A stretch of 43,524 nt of DNA from Sphingobium sp. (GCA_022652485.1 JALCRK010000030.1:1-43524), one strand, 5' to 3'. Shown: positions 17,974-27,519, numbered from the stretch's first letter. The notes: generated by a model not told the origin, from the sequence alone. A program made the numbers and translations.

Positions 17974-19322
17974 TGCCCGGCTCGCAGGCAAAGAGCTGGT
18001 GGCGGACAACCTTCGGCCTTGTTGCGCTTGTCGCGATCGGGTTCGGGGTCGCCACCCTGGTAGTTGGTGGTATTGCCTTCGAGGTCGTCCATGAAGAACT
18101 GGAAAAGCAGCTCGACCACCGTGTTGCCGCGGAGACCGCCGCGCTGATCGACGAGGGAGATGATGGTCCAAACGGCGTCGCCAAAGCAATCGCGCGGCGC
18201 GAAGCGGCGCGGAGTACCGCCAGTCTCGACTATCGCCTCGTCGATGCAAATGGCCGCGCCGTCGCCGGAAAGCTCGATGCAACGGTGCCGGCTGAACCGG
18301 GCTATGTCGAACTACTGCCCTACACTCGCGACGGGGAACGACGGATTGCTCAGTCGCTGACCACCCGGTTGTCGGGCGGCCACCGCCTGCTCGTCGCCGC
18401 CGACCGCGCGGTTATCGACGAAATGGACGCGACGATGATCCGCCTGTTTGCCGGGGCATTTGGCGCGATAATGCTGCTGGGTATCGGAGCTGCATGGATT
18501 GTCGGTGCGGTCACTCGATCACGCCTGGCGCGGATCGACCGCACGGCGCTGGCAATCATCGATGGTGATATGACGCAGCGAATGCCGATCACCGGCCAAG
18601 GCGACGAGTTCGATCGCGTCGCGGAAACCTTGAACCGGATGCTCGACCGCATCGGCCTGCTCATGGACAATCTGCGTCAGGTGTCGAGCGACGTCGCGCA
18701 CGACCTGCGCACCCCTCTCACCCGGCTGCATAACCGGCTCGATGAGGCACTCAGCAGTGAAGATCGCGCGGTCCAGTTGTGCGCGATCGAGGCTGCAAGT
18801 GCGCAATCGCATGAACTTCTGGATATCTTTGCCGCCTTGCTCCGCATAGCCGAGGTCGAAGGATTGGGTTTAAGGGGGGAGTTCAGCGATGTCGCACTAA
18901 GCGACCTCGTCGAGGGAATCGTGGAGACCTATCGCCCCGACATGGAAGCCGGGGGCCATATTCTCATCGCGAACATTAGCCCTGACATCAATCTGAAGGG
19001 AGATCGGCGCCTACTCCAACAGTTGATGACCAACTTGCTGGACAACGCCCTCACCCATACACCACGAGGGACCACGGTAAACGTGACGCTGAATCGCCGA
19101 GGAGCGTCCACCCGATTGCTCGTCGTCGACGACGGACCTGGCGTCGAGGGCGACGTCACCAAACTCTTCGAGAGGTTCACGCGTGACGAGCGGAGCCGTA
19201 CCACCAACGGTCACGGCCTTGGCCTCGCCTTAGTGTCAGCAATAGCGACCGCCCATCGGGGCAGTACCCAGATCACCTCACCACCCGGATTCGAAGTGTT
19301 GGTCGAACTATCGGCATTATGA
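17973..19322 (+). CDS. sensor histidine kinase, partner of the efflux regulator
   Basis: A 449-residue membrane sensor kinase. TM1 is at about residues 14-38, followed by a periplasmic domain of about 120 residues and TM2 (IMLLGIGAAWIVGAVT near 165-185). Then come a HAMP segment (LARIDRTALAIIDGDMTQRMPI), a HisKA domain with the phospho-acceptor H243 in SSDVAHDLRTPLTRL, and an ATPase domain with N-box LLDNALTHTP, G1 VDDGPGVEG and G2 HGLGLALVSAIATAHRG. The ATG at 17973 overlaps the regulator stop (TGATG). The sensor region has few obvious His/Cys/Met clusters, so the ligand is not obvious. It is the last gene of the five-gene operon and is followed by a long stretch without genes. Confidence 0.93.
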   Translation: MPGSQAKSWWRTTFGLVALVAIGFGVATLVVGGIAFEVVHEELEKQLDHRVAAETAALIDEGDDGPNGVAKAIARREAARSTASLDYRLVDANGRAVAGKLDATVPAEPGYVELLPYTRDGERRIAQSLTTRLSGGHRLLVAADRAVIDEMDATMIRLFAGAFGAIMLLGIGAAWIVGAVTRSRLARIDRTALAIIDGDMTQRMPITGQGDEFDRVAETLNRMLDRIGLLMDNLRQVSSDVAHDLRTPLTRLHNRLDEALSSEDRAVQLCAIEAASAQSHELLDIFAALLRIAEVEGLGLRGEFSDVALSDLVEGIVETYRPDMEAGGHILIANISPDINLKGDRRLLQQLMTNLLDNALTHTPRGTTVNVTLNRRGASTRLLVVDDGPGVEGDVTKLFERFTRDERSRTTNGHGLGLALVSAIATAHRGSTQITSPPGFEVLVELSAL

Positions 19323-19412
19323 TCGTCCGAGCGGACACGCCTTTTTTGACTGGCGCCATCAATGCGCCAAAATCAAAATAGTTTTAAGTTGGTGCGGTAC
19401 AAACTTGGGAAG

Positions 19413-19436
19413 AAAAGGGTAAATTTGTGCCCTTTT
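19413..19436 (+). terminator. terminator-like hairpin after the efflux operon
   Basis: AAAAGGG (19413-19419) and CCCTTTT (19430-19436) form a perfect seven-base stem with a ten-base loop. The stem ends in TTTT on either strand. It lies 91 bases after the sensor-kinase stop. The stem is AT-rich at its base, so its strength as a terminator is uncertain. Confidence 0.45.
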
Positions 19437-19713
19437 GTCCGCATTGATACGCAAGCGGCACTTCAGTGCCCTACCTATTGCGGCGATCAAAATCCTAAGC
19501 CATCATCACTCCCAGATCGAACCGAGAGAGAGCCGAGCTACACGCTTTTTGCGGGCGATGAACCGCTGGACCTCGTGCCACGATTTTAATTAAACGCTGC
19601 CTTATTGATTCAAAGCGCAAGAGAATAGCCACACAAAAATGGAACTGGCATGTTCTCTTGCGCCATTTTGAACACTACAGGACGTATTGTCTGTCGTTAA
19701 ATAATATATCAAG

Positions 19714-19731
19714 CCGCGTTCTTGAACGCGG
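19714..19731. repeat. perfect 18-bp palindrome CCGCGTTC-TT-GAACGCGG
   Basis: Two eight-base arms separated by two bases lie in an AT-rich gene-free stretch. No T run follows, so it is not a typical terminator. It could be a protein-binding site or a recombination-site remnant. Confidence 0.5.
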
Positions 19732-20042
19732 CACGGTAACGCGTGACCAGTTTTCTAGCTTCCATCGTTGGAATCCTAAAAAAGTTCGCAATGTGGATTA
19801 TAGGGGGAGCCACTACCTTCCAAACTGGCTCAGTTCATCCGTTCTCCACCTTGCCAGACAATGCGCCGGATTTAGCGCCAGATAATTCGGCATCGGATAA
19901 GCGCTTGATCGCATCTTTCGACAGCCTCTTTTGATCGGCGGCGGCAACGCGCAGCATCACTTCCTCATCCCGGCTAAGCAGGGTGACAGGCCTTATGTCT
20001 GCATTGCCGATCCCTCTTCGATGGCACGTCTGCTGATGGCCC

Positions 20043-20184
20043 TACGCAATCCGTGGAACGGGCAATGCGTCAGGCACGGGCACCGCAACCGGCGCGGTGA
20101 CTATCGGCGGCTCGGCCAACACCATGAGGCGGGGCGGTGTTCGTCGGCGCGGTCTGCGACGGCACCAACTGGGTGGCATTCTAA
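20043..20184 (+). pseudogene. frameshifted 3' remnant of a phage-tail-like protein
   Basis: Two reading frames join into one coherent protein end. The frame containing codon 20097 reads GTGTATGAVTIGGSANTMR, with small and glycine-rich residues. Near 20127-20131 the sense moves to the other frame, which reads GGAVFVGAVCDGTNWVAF and then stops at 20182-20184. Endings such as CDGTNWVAF preceded by Gly/Thr-rich beta-repeats are typical of phage tail-fibre or collar-like proteins. Upstream sequence in these frames is broken by stops, so only the last 45 or so codons remain. It ends tail-to-tail with the DUF1919 gene. The phage origin is an inference from style, not a matched family. Confidence 0.5.
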
Positions 20185-20726
20185 TGCCCTGCCAGCCACG
20201 CCCCTACATCGAACCCGTCGTTGATCGCATTGTGGTACGCAACCACGCCGCTCGTGACGAAAGGCTCATCGCTATCCATCTCGATTGCCCAAGGATAGCG
20301 GGCCACATCAAAACGCCCACGCTTCACGAAGGCGACCTTGTGGCGAAAAGGAAGCGCGTCGAAAATTGGAAGGTGGCGTTCTTCAAAGCCGTCTCGATCA
20401 CAAATTCTGATGCGCAAGTCATCGTCCGAAGCCGGAAGCCGCGCAGTTCGACGGCTCCACTTTTCCCGCGCCTCGTCTTCGGATTTGAAGTGAAGAAACT
20501 GGATATCAACCGCATCCGAGAGTGTGCCGACTGGATATGGCTTTCGGCCCGAACGGGGATTTTCAAGAAAATGGAGGGGCTTACCCACCAGTTCACGAAA
20601 ATTCTGCAGGAACGAAATATAATCGTCAGCGTAAAACCAAAGCCCGATCGTCGGCGTGTTATAGGCGCGCTGAAATTGCTTGTAGACCGGCTCTGCCCAG
20701 CAATTGTTGCTGATGATCGGCCACAT
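20181..20726 (-). CDS. DUF1919 family protein (exopolysaccharide-associated)
   Basis: A 181-residue protein matching the DUF1919 family. Recognisable pieces are WPIISNNCWAEPVYKQF at the start, YNTPTIGLWFYADDYISFL, YPVGTLSDAVDIQFLHFKSEDEAREKWSRR, LRIRICDRDGF, and LPFRHKVAFVKRG. The start at 20726 is chosen because GGAAGGG lies six bases before this ATG and the family begins with the (I/V)ISNNCW motif. A longer reading to 20783 is possible. Family members are often found in exopolysaccharide or capsule loci, and their biochemical activity is not established to my knowledge. It stands alone here, about 9 kb from the surface-polymer cluster, next to a decayed phage-like gene. Confidence 0.83.
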   Translation of the reverse strand: MWPIISNNCWAEPVYKQFQRAYNTPTIGLWFYADDYISFLQNFRELVGKPLHFLENPRSGRKPYPVGTLSDAVDIQFLHFKSEDEAREKWSRRTARLPASDDDLRIRICDRDGFEERHLPIFDALPFRHKVAFVKRGRFDVARYPWAIEMDSDEPFVTSGVVAYHNAINDGFDVGAWLAGH

Positions 20727-20952
20727 TGTCATCCCTTCCACCAAACCTGGGGGCTTTGTGGCGCAACGTCGGGTCAAATTCAATGACCCTCACCCCGAAT
20801 GATAGAGCGCCACGCGAAGACCATAGCCGGAGCCACTTTCTTCCAAACGCTCCACATTGTCCGGGTTCGCCCGCAGCGCCAACGCTTGGCGGCAATCAGG
20901 CGCGCGTGTCGTGGGTTTGACGGCAGGCCGACGTACTGACATAGATAGCCGC

Positions 20953-21921
20953 ATGAGCGTTCCGCCCCCCAGCCGCCCTCTCCGGCCCGATGTCGCAGCC
21001 TTTGTCGAACGGATGAACGGATCGGGCAGACCGCAGCTCCACAGCATGGATGTGGACACGGCCCGGCGTGCGGCACGGCTGCTCGCCCGCGAAGCCGACC
21101 TCCCCTATGACCCCACGCCTGTCGATGAGGTCTATCACGCTCCGGCTCCCGATGGCGCGCAGATCCCGGTAAGGCTGTTCGACACCGCCATTTCCCGCCC
21201 CGCAGGCCCGGTCGTCGTTTATTTCCACGGCGGCGGATGGACATTGGGGGATGTCGATATCTACGCCTCTCCCTGCGCGGAAATCGCCCGCGCGCTGGAT
21301 CTGCCGCTGCTTTCCGTCGAGTATCGCCGCGCGCCGGAGCACAAGAGCCCCATCGGCCCGCGCGATTGCGAGGCGGCGGCGCGATGGATCGCGACAGGCC
21401 CGGAGGAACTGCCGGTAAAGCCGACATCCCTCATCCTGATCGGCGACAGCTGCGGCGGCGCCTATGCGATCAGCACCGCCATCGCCCTGCGCGATGCTCC
21501 GGCGGCGGTTCCGGTAGCGGCGCAGCTCGTGTTCTATCCATCCGCCGACATCGCCCGGCGGTACGACTCCTTCCGCGATTTCGCGACCGGCTATCTGCTC
21601 GACAAGCATATCATGCGCTGGTTCGCCGAGCAGTTCGAGCCTGACGATCAGGACTTCCGCGCTTCTCCGATGGCGGCGGATCTCACCGGTCTGCCCCCCG
21701 CGATGGTCGTCACCGCCGAGTGCGATCCGTTGCGCGATCAGGGGCGCGCCTATGCCGAAGCACTCAGCACAGCGGGCGTGCCGACGGTCCACCACGAGGC
21801 AGAGGGCATGGTGCACGCATTCCTGTCGATGCGGCGCGCGATACCCTCCGCGCGGCAGGAGCTGGCGCAGTGCCTCGCGGATTTTCGCAGGTTTCTCGAC
21901 GCGCTTCCGAAGGCCGGGTGA
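20953..21921 (+). CDS. alpha/beta hydrolase fold-3 esterase (HSL family)
   Basis: A 322-residue serine hydrolase of the hormone-sensitive-lipase family (bacterial family IV esterases), probably a cytoplasmic carboxylesterase. It shows the oxyanion-hole motif VVVYFHGGGW, the nucleophile elbow GDSCGG with Ser166, Asp258 in TAECDPLRDQG and His288 in GMVHAFLSM. Spacing of the triad and the length are normal for the family. The ATG at 20953 is preferred since the conserved part begins soon after (RPDVAAFVERMNGSG); the longer in-frame reading from 20857 covers what looks like non-coding sequence between this gene and the divergent DUF1919 gene. It converges on tesB with only seven bases between the stops. 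The natural ester is unknown. Confidence 0.9.
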   Translation: MSVPPPSRPLRPDVAAFVERMNGSGRPQLHSMDVDTARRAARLLAREADLPYDPTPVDEVYHAPAPDGAQIPVRLFDTAISRPAGPVVVYFHGGGWTLGDVDIYASPCAEIARALDLPLLSVEYRRAPEHKSPIGPRDCEAAARWIATGPEELPVKPTSLILIGDSCGGAYAISTAIALRDAPAAVPVAAQLVFYPSADIARRYDSFRDFATGYLLDKHIMRWFAEQFEPDDQDFRASPMAADLTGLPPAMVVTAECDPLRDQGRAYAEALSTAGVPTVHHEAEGMVHAFLSMRRAIPSARQELAQCLADFRRFLDALPKAG

Positions 21922-21928
21922 GCCCGCC

Positions 21929-22831
21929 CTAGCCGTCCTGCTCCGCGAAGGCATGGTCGCGCATCAGTCCTTCCTGCGCCACGGTCGCGATCAGGCGTCC
22001 GTCCTCGCCGAAGATATGGCCGATGCCCATCCCGCGCGCGCCGCCTGCCCACGGGCTTTCGACATCATACAGCATCCACTGGTTCATATCGACATCGGCA
22101 TGAAACCATATGCTGTGATCGATGCTGGCGCCCTGTAGTTCGACGATGTCATGCGGCAGGGCTGCCGCCGACAGCACGCCGAGATCGCTGACGAAAGACA
22201 AGGCCACACGGTGCATCCACTGGGGTGCATCCATATGCCCGGCGGCCCGAAACCAGTAGGCAAAGGGACGCGCGCCCTGCTCTCCCGAGGCGGCGCCGCT
22301 CACGATCACGGGTCGTATCTCCACCGGCCAGGGGCGGTCTATCATTGCCCATGTCCCGCGCTCTGGCCTTCCCTTATTCCTGGCTTGCTCGATCAGCGCC
22401 TGGTGGCCGAGCAGGCTGTCCGGGCCGGCGGCGGCAGGCATGGGCATCTGATGATGATGGCCAGGCTCGGCCTTGTGAAACGAGGCCGCGAGATTGAGGA
22501 TGACCTCGCCCTGCTGTGACGCGATCACCCGCCGGTTGGAGAAGGAACGGCCGTCGAAATCCGCCTCCACCCGATATTGCGAGGGGCTGGTTTCGCTCCC
22601 GCCCCGCAGGAAATAGGCGTGAAGCGAATGCACGATCCTGTCTGCCGGCACGGTCTTGCTCGCCGCCGCCAGCGCCTGCGCCACGACCTCGCCGCCATAG
22701 ACGCGCCCTACGCCGCCATGCTTGCGCTGACCCTCGAAAAGCCCCGGCTCCAGCTCCGCCACATCGAGCAGCCGGTTAAGATCGCGTGCGCGGCTCTCGC
22801 CTGTGCCCGAATGAATATCGATAGTGGTCAC
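21929..22831 (-). CDS. tesB: acyl-CoA thioesterase II
   Basis: A 300-residue double-hotdog thioesterase that hydrolyses medium- and long-chain acyl-CoA in the cytoplasm. Family pieces are LFEGQRKHGGVGRVYGGEVVAQALAAASKTV, VHSLHAYFLRGGS, YRVEADFDGRSFSNRRVIASQQGEVILNLAASFH in the first hotdog, and HRVALSFVSDLGVLSAAALPH, ASIDHSIWFHADVDMNQWMLYDVESPWA and GRLIATVAQEGLMR in the second, including the Asp and Gln of the catalytic network. The start is GTG at 22831 with an AGGG-type ribosome-binding site. Length matches E. coli TesB (286) closely. It is divergent from the small peptide gene at 23019. Confidence 0.95.
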   Translation of the reverse strand: MTTIDIHSGTGESRARDLNRLLDVAELEPGLFEGQRKHGGVGRVYGGEVVAQALAAASKTVPADRIVHSLHAYFLRGGSETSPSQYRVEADFDGRSFSNRRVIASQQGEVILNLAASFHKAEPGHHHQMPMPAAAGPDSLLGHQALIEQARNKGRPERGTWAMIDRPWPVEIRPVIVSGAASGEQGARPFAYWFRAAGHMDAPQWMHRVALSFVSDLGVLSAAALPHDIVELQGASIDHSIWFHADVDMNQWMLYDVESPWAGGARGMGIGHIFGEDGRLIATVAQEGLMRDHAFAEQDG

Positions 22832-22910
22832 ACCCTGCCCTCGCCTGTCTGAAATACCGCGCAGGAGGCCCGAACGGCGAAGCCTCCGATTAAGTTATGG
22901 TAAACGAACC

Positions 22911-22927
22911 GTTGCATTTGCTGCAAC
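22911..22927. promoter_or_regulatory. 17-bp palindrome GTTGCA-N5-TGCAAC
   Basis: A perfect six-base inverted repeat with a five-base centre (TTTGC) lies between the divergent tesB and small-peptide genes, 80 bases upstream of tesB. It has the size of a dimeric repressor site. The TTTGCGTTTGCGGA motif lies 14 bases further on. Confidence 0.4.
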
Positions 22928-22940
22928 TGCTTCGTCCCTG

Positions 22941-22954
22941 TTTGCGTTTGCGGA
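22941..22954 (+). promoter_or_regulatory. TTTGCGTTTGCGGA motif, copy 1
   Basis: A 14-base sequence made of TTTGCG twice followed by GA, 64 bases before the start of the small membrane-peptide gene. The same 14 bases are found, pointing towards its gene, upstream of the PEP-CTERM gene (minus strand, 36019-36032). It could be a common regulatory site. Confidence 0.35.
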
Positions 22955-23018
22955 ATGATGCACCGCAACATAAATGAGAGCTCTAGACCATAAAACTAAC
23001 TGTTCACAGGAGCATATC

Positions 23019-23111
23019 ATGAAAAATGTTACCGATTTAGGATTTACAGTGTTTGCGGGCGTTGTCTCGCTCGGCATTCCGGCGATGGCTTATCTGACGC
23101 TGTTCGGATGA
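23019..23111 (+). CDS. 30-residue single-pass membrane peptide
   Basis: A very short gene supported by three signals: a strong Shine-Dalgarno (AGGAG, eight bases before ATG 23019), a clean stop at 23109-23111, and an intrinsic terminator 48 bases later with nothing else between. The peptide starts MKNVTDLG and continues with one hydrophobic stretch (FTVFAGVVSLGIPAMAYLTLF, residues 9-29), long enough for one membrane span. A Gly/Ala/Ser face and a helix-breaking Pro are visible. No known small-protein family is recognised. The interval upstream holds a palindrome and a repeated 14-base motif, so the gene may be regulated. The main doubt is whether it is translated; the alternative is a small RNA ending at the same terminator. 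Confidence 0.6.
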   Translation: MKNVTDLGFTVFAGVVSLGIPAMAYLTLFG

Positions 23112-23159
23112 AGGCCAGGCTCTCCGCGTTTCGCGGGGCGCTCAGCGCTGACCAATAGA

Positions 23160-23188
23160 ACCCCTGCCGCACCGCGGTGGGGGTTTTT
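23160..23188 (+). terminator. intrinsic terminator of the small-peptide transcript
   Basis: ACCCCTGCCGC (23160-23170) pairs with GCGGTGGGGGT (23174-23184) around an ACC loop, an 11-base stem with two G-U pairs, followed by TTTTT. It is a classic rho-independent terminator for the plus strand. Confidence 0.85.
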
Positions 23189-23213
23189 GTTTGCACCGCA
23201 CCAATGGCGCGGT

Positions 23214-23621
23214 TCACTGACCGCCAAGCTGTAGAATGTGCCGGAATTCGGCCTCGCCGACCGGAGAGACCGATAGCCGCGACTGACGCAGCATCACCAT
23301 ATCCTGCAACGCCGGATCGGCCTTCATGGTCTTGAGCGTCACCGGCCGGGCGAGCTTCTCCACCGGCGCCACATGCACCGCGATCCAGCGCCCGGTTTCA
23401 TCGGTACTGTCCGGCGCGGCTTCCTCGACGATCTCCATCACGCCGACGACTTCGAGACCGATGTTGCTGTGATAAAACAGCGCGCGATCGCCCTTGCGCA
23501 TCGCCTTCATGTGGGATTGGGCCAGATGGTTGCGGACCCCATCCCACTCCGCCTTGCCCTTCCGGACCAGATCGTCCCACGAAAAGACGTCCGGCTCGGA
23601 CTTCATCAGCCAGTGATTCAT
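23214..23621 (-). CDS. EVE domain protein (thymocyte nuclear protein 1 family)
   Basis: A 135-residue protein that is a single EVE domain, a PUA-like fold thought to bind modified bases or nucleotides. Visible signatures are [17 protein letters not shown] at the N-terminus, [28 protein letters not shown], and [14 protein letters not shown]. Length is usual for stand-alone members. Its ATG overlaps the alaS stop by four bases (ATGA on the minus strand), so it is translationally coupled to alanyl-tRNA synthetase. That placement suggests a link to RNA or nucleotide quality, but the ligand is not established. It is the last gene of the minus-strand block. Confidence 0.93.
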   Translation of the reverse strand: MNHWLMKSEPDVFSWDDLVRKGKAEWDGVRNHLAQSHMKAMRKGDRALFYHSNIGLEVVGVMEIVEEAAPDSTDETGRWIAVHVAPVEKLARPVTLKTMKADPALQDMVMLRQSRLSVSPVGEAEFRHILQLGGQ

Positions 23622-26272
23622 TGTGCGCCGCTTCGGATGAGGGCGCGCACAGCGTCCAGCGCTGCCTGCGCCTTGGCGCCGTCCGGTCCGCCGCCCTGCG
23701 CCATGTCCGGACGCCCGCCGCCGCCCTTGCCTCCCAGCATTTCCACGCCCGCACGCACCAGATCGACCGCGTTGAAGCGGCCGACGAGGTCGTCCGTCAC
23801 GCCCGCCGCGATCGAGGCCCGCCCGTCGCTGATCGCGATGACGGCGGAAACGCCCGAGCCCATTGCGCTCTTGTTGGCATCGATCAGGCCGCGCAGCTCT
23901 TTAGGGTCAAGCCCCTCGATGATCTGGCCGATGAAGGCGACCCCACCCAAATCTTCCGGCCCGGCCGCCGCAGCGCTACCGCCACCGCCCAGCGCCAGCG
24001 CCTTTTTCGCCTCTGCCAGCTCGCGCTCCATGCGCTTGAGCTGTTCGGCAAGCGCCGCCACGCGGGCGGGCACGTCCTCCGGCGTGGTGCGCAGGCTGGA
24101 TGCCGCCGCCTTGAGCGCATCCTCGCGCTCGGAAAGCCACAGGCGCGCGGCCTCTCCGGTGAGCGCCTCGATCCGGCGCACGCCGCTGGCGACGGCGCCT
24201 TCGCCGATGATCTTGAACAGCGCGATATCGCCCAGCGCATTGACATGGGTTCCGCCGCACAGTTCGACCGAATAGCTGGCGTCGTCCGCCCCGCCCATCG
24301 AGAGGACGCGCACCTCGTCGCCATATTTTTCGCCGAACAGGGCCATCGCACCGGCGGAGATGGCGTCTTCCGGGGTCATCAGCCGGGTGAGGACCGCCCC
24401 GTTGGCGCGGATCTGCGCATTCACATCGGCCTCGACCCGCGCGATCTGCTCGGCGCTGAGCGCCTCGGGATGCGAGAAGTCGAAACGCAGCCGGTCCGCC
24501 GACACCAGGCTTCCCTTCTGGGTGACATGGGGGCCGAGGCACTGCCTCAGCGCGGCATGGAGAAGATGCGTGGCGCTGTGATTGGCGCGGACCCGGTTGC
24601 GCCGCGCGGCATCGACCGCGAGGTGCACATTGTCCCCAACCGCGAGGCTGCCCTGCTCGATATGCGCCTGATGGGCATGGAGGCGGCCCAGCGGCTTGGC
24701 GGTATCCCGCACGGTGACGGACAGGCCGCCCGCCCCCTCGATGCGCCCGGCATCACCGGCTTGGCCACCGCTTTCGCCGTAGAACGGGGTCTGGTTGGTG
24801 AGGATGATGACATCCTCTCCGGCCCCGGCGCGCTCCACCCTTTTGCCGTCCTTGACGATCGCGAGCACCTTGCCCTCGCCCTGGGTGGCGCCATAGCCGA
24901 TAAATTCGCTCGCCCCCGCTTCCTCGGCGATATCGTACCAGATTTCTTCCGAGGCCTTCTCGCCGGAGCCCTTCCACGCCGCGCGCGCCGCCGCCTTCTG
25001 TTCCGCCATCGCGGTATCGAAGCCGCTGCGATCGACCTTCAGGCCTCGCTCGCGCAGTGCGTCCTCGGTCAGGTCATAGGGAAAGCCGAAGGTGTCATAG
25101 AGCCGGAACGCCGTCTCGCCGGGCAGCACGTCGCCCTGCGCCATCCCCGTGGTCGCATCATCGAGCAGCCGCAGCCCCTTGTCGAGCGTCTGGCGGAAGC
25201 GCGTTTCCTCACGCAGCAGCGTCTCCTCGATCAGCGGCTGCGCGCGCAGCAGTTCGGGATAGGCGCCGCCCATTTCCTTCACCAGCGCGCCGACGAGACG
25301 ATGCATCAGCGGATCGGCCGCGCCGATGAGGTGGGCATGGCGCATCGCGCGGCGCATGATCCGGCGCAGCACATAGCCGCGCCCCTCGTTCGCGGGCAGC
25401 ACGCCATCGGCGATGAGGAAGCCAGAGGAGCGCAGATGATCGGCGATCACGCGGTGGCTCGCCTTGTGCGGCCCGGCGGTATCGCTGTGGGTCAGCGTGC
25501 CCGACTCCGCGATCAGCGCCTTGAAGGTGTCGGTGTCGTAATTGTCGTGCACGCCCTGCAGCACCGCCGCGATCCGCTCCAGCCCCATGCCGGTGTCGAT
25601 GCTCGGGCGCGGCAGCGGGATGCGCGTGCCGTCGGCCTGCTGATCGAACTGCATGAAGACGAGGTTCCAGATCTCGACGAAGCGGTCACCGTCCTCATCG
25701 GGCGATCCGGGAGGGCCGCCCGGAATATGCGCGCCATGATCGTAGAAGATTTCCGAGCAGGGGCCGCAGGGGCCGGTGTCGCCCATCGACCAGAAATTGT
25801 CCGAGGTCGCGATCCGGATGATGCGTTCCTCAGGCAGCCCGGCAATCCTGCGCCAGTGGCCGAACGCCTCGTCGTCGTCATGATAGACGGTGACGGTGAG
25901 CCGGTCCGGCGAGATGCCCCATTCGCGCGTGATCAGCGTCCACGCATGATGGATCGCCTGCTCCTTGAAATAATCGCCGAAGCTGAAATTGCCCAGCATC
26001 TCGAAGAAGGTGTGGTGGCGGGCGGTATATCCGACATTGTCGAGATCATTGTGCTTGCCGCCCGCGCGCACGCATTTCTGCGAGGATGTCGCCGTCTTGT
26101 AGGGGCGGCTTTCCAGCCCGGTGAAGACGTTCTTGAACGGAACCATGCCCGCATTGGTGAACATCAACGTCGGGTCGTTATGGGGCACCAAAGGCGCCGA
26201 TGGCTCCACGGAGTGCCCCTGTCCGGCGAAATACTCAAGAAAGGAGCGGCGTATGTCGTTTGTCGAGGTCAT
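23618..26272 (-). CDS. alaS: alanyl-tRNA synthetase
   Basis: An 884-residue class II synthetase that charges tRNA-Ala in the cytoplasm. Domains in order: the catalytic core with [15 protein letters not shown] and [26 protein letters not shown] (motifs 1-2), [13 protein letters not shown] (motif 3), a tRNA-recognition helical domain, the editing domain with zinc-binding [14 protein letters not shown] (HxxxH) and [17 protein letters not shown], and the C-terminal coiled-coil and DHHA1 domain ([21 protein letters not shown] ... [12 protein letters not shown]). All editing-site His and Cys residues are present, so it should clear mischarged Ser and Gly. It lies 78 bases downstream of recA on the same strand, an order common in Alphaproteobacteria. 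Confidence 0.98.
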   Translation of the reverse strand: MTSTNDIRRSFLEYFAGQGHSVEPSAPLVPHNDPTLMFTNAGMVPFKNVFTGLESRPYKTATSSQKCVRAGGKHNDLDNVGYTARHHTFFEMLGNFSFGDYFKEQAIHHAWTLITREWGISPDRLTVTVYHDDDEAFGHWRRIAGLPEERIIRIATSDNFWSMGDTGPCGPCSEIFYDHGAHIPGGPPGSPDEDGDRFVEIWNLVFMQFDQQADGTRIPLPRPSIDTGMGLERIAAVLQGVHDNYDTDTFKALIAESGTLTHSDTAGPHKASHRVIADHLRSSGFLIADGVLPANEGRGYVLRRIMRRAMRHAHLIGAADPLMHRLVGALVKEMGGAYPELLRAQPLIEETLLREETRFRQTLDKGLRLLDDATTGMAQGDVLPGETAFRLYDTFGFPYDLTEDALRERGLKVDRSGFDTAMAEQKAAARAAWKGSGEKASEEIWYDIAEEAGASEFIGYGATQGEGKVLAIVKDGKRVERAGAGEDVIILTNQTPFYGESGGQAGDAGRIEGAGGLSVTVRDTAKPLGRLHAHQAHIEQGSLAVGDNVHLAVDAARRNRVRANHSATHLLHAALRQCLGPHVTQKGSLVSADRLRFDFSHPEALSAEQIARVEADVNAQIRANGAVLTRLMTPEDAISAGAMALFGEKYGDEVRVLSMGGADDASYSVELCGGTHVNALGDIALFKIIGEGAVASGVRRIEALTGEAARLWLSEREDALKAAASSLRTTPEDVPARVAALAEQLKRMERELAEAKKALALGGGGSAAAAGPEDLGGVAFIGQIIEGLDPKELRGLIDANKSAMGSGVSAVIAISDGRASIAAGVTDDLVGRFNAVDLVRAGVEMLGGKGGGGRPDMAQGGGPDGAKAQAALDAVRALIRSGAQ

Positions 26273-26350
26273 AACCCGTCCGATTAGGGGAGCGGAGGTG
26301 CGGAGACAAGCGCCAAATCCACCTCCACCCGGACAGAAACCGCCGCGCCG

Positions 26351-27424
<1,074 letters not shown>

Positions 27425-27492
27425 GGGCCTGTCTCCTGCCAAGTGCAATATGCATTGCCTCCGGAAGACCATGTATCCCTTTTGTTCACCAA

Positions 27493-27507
27493 GAACAAGA
27501 GGGGAAC
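27493..27507 (-). promoter_or_regulatory. LexA (SOS) box before recA
   Basis: GAAC-AAGAGGG-GAAC at 27493-27507 reads GTTC-N7-GTTC in the direction of recA, the known alphaproteobacterial LexA-binding consensus. It lies 69-83 bases upstream of the recA start and just downstream of the receiver gene stop, so recA can be induced independently. Confidence 0.85.
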
Positions 27508-27519
27508 ATAATTTTTGTT

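Larger units (their letters stand above)
19323..20042. other. 720-bp stretch without a convincing gene
   Basis: This interval is clearly more AT-rich than the efflux operon before it. Its open frames are short, overlapping and without ribosome-binding sites or recognisable domains. It holds a GGCGC-N7-GCGCC hairpin near 19351-19367, the AAAAGGG/CCCTTTT hairpin at 19413-19436 and the perfect palindrome at 19714-19731. I see no promoter or RNA gene that I can name. It may be a decayed, acquired segment. Confidence 0.55.

Noticed and set aside
20896-21954. 352-residue frame antisense to the esterase
   Set aside because: Mirror of a gene with a complete catalytic triad; the Arg/Gly-rich product has no domain.
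22890-22904. Possible CtrA box TTAA-N7-TAAA between tesB and the small-peptide gene
   Set aside because: One base off the TTAA-N7-TTAA consensus, and such near matches are frequent. With cckA in the window it was tempting, but there is no independent support.
23621-26287. 888-residue open frame antisense to alaS
   Set aside because: It mirrors alaS almost exactly. High GC and codon bias of the real gene leave the complementary frame free of stops, and the translation is Arg/Asp/His-rich without any domain.
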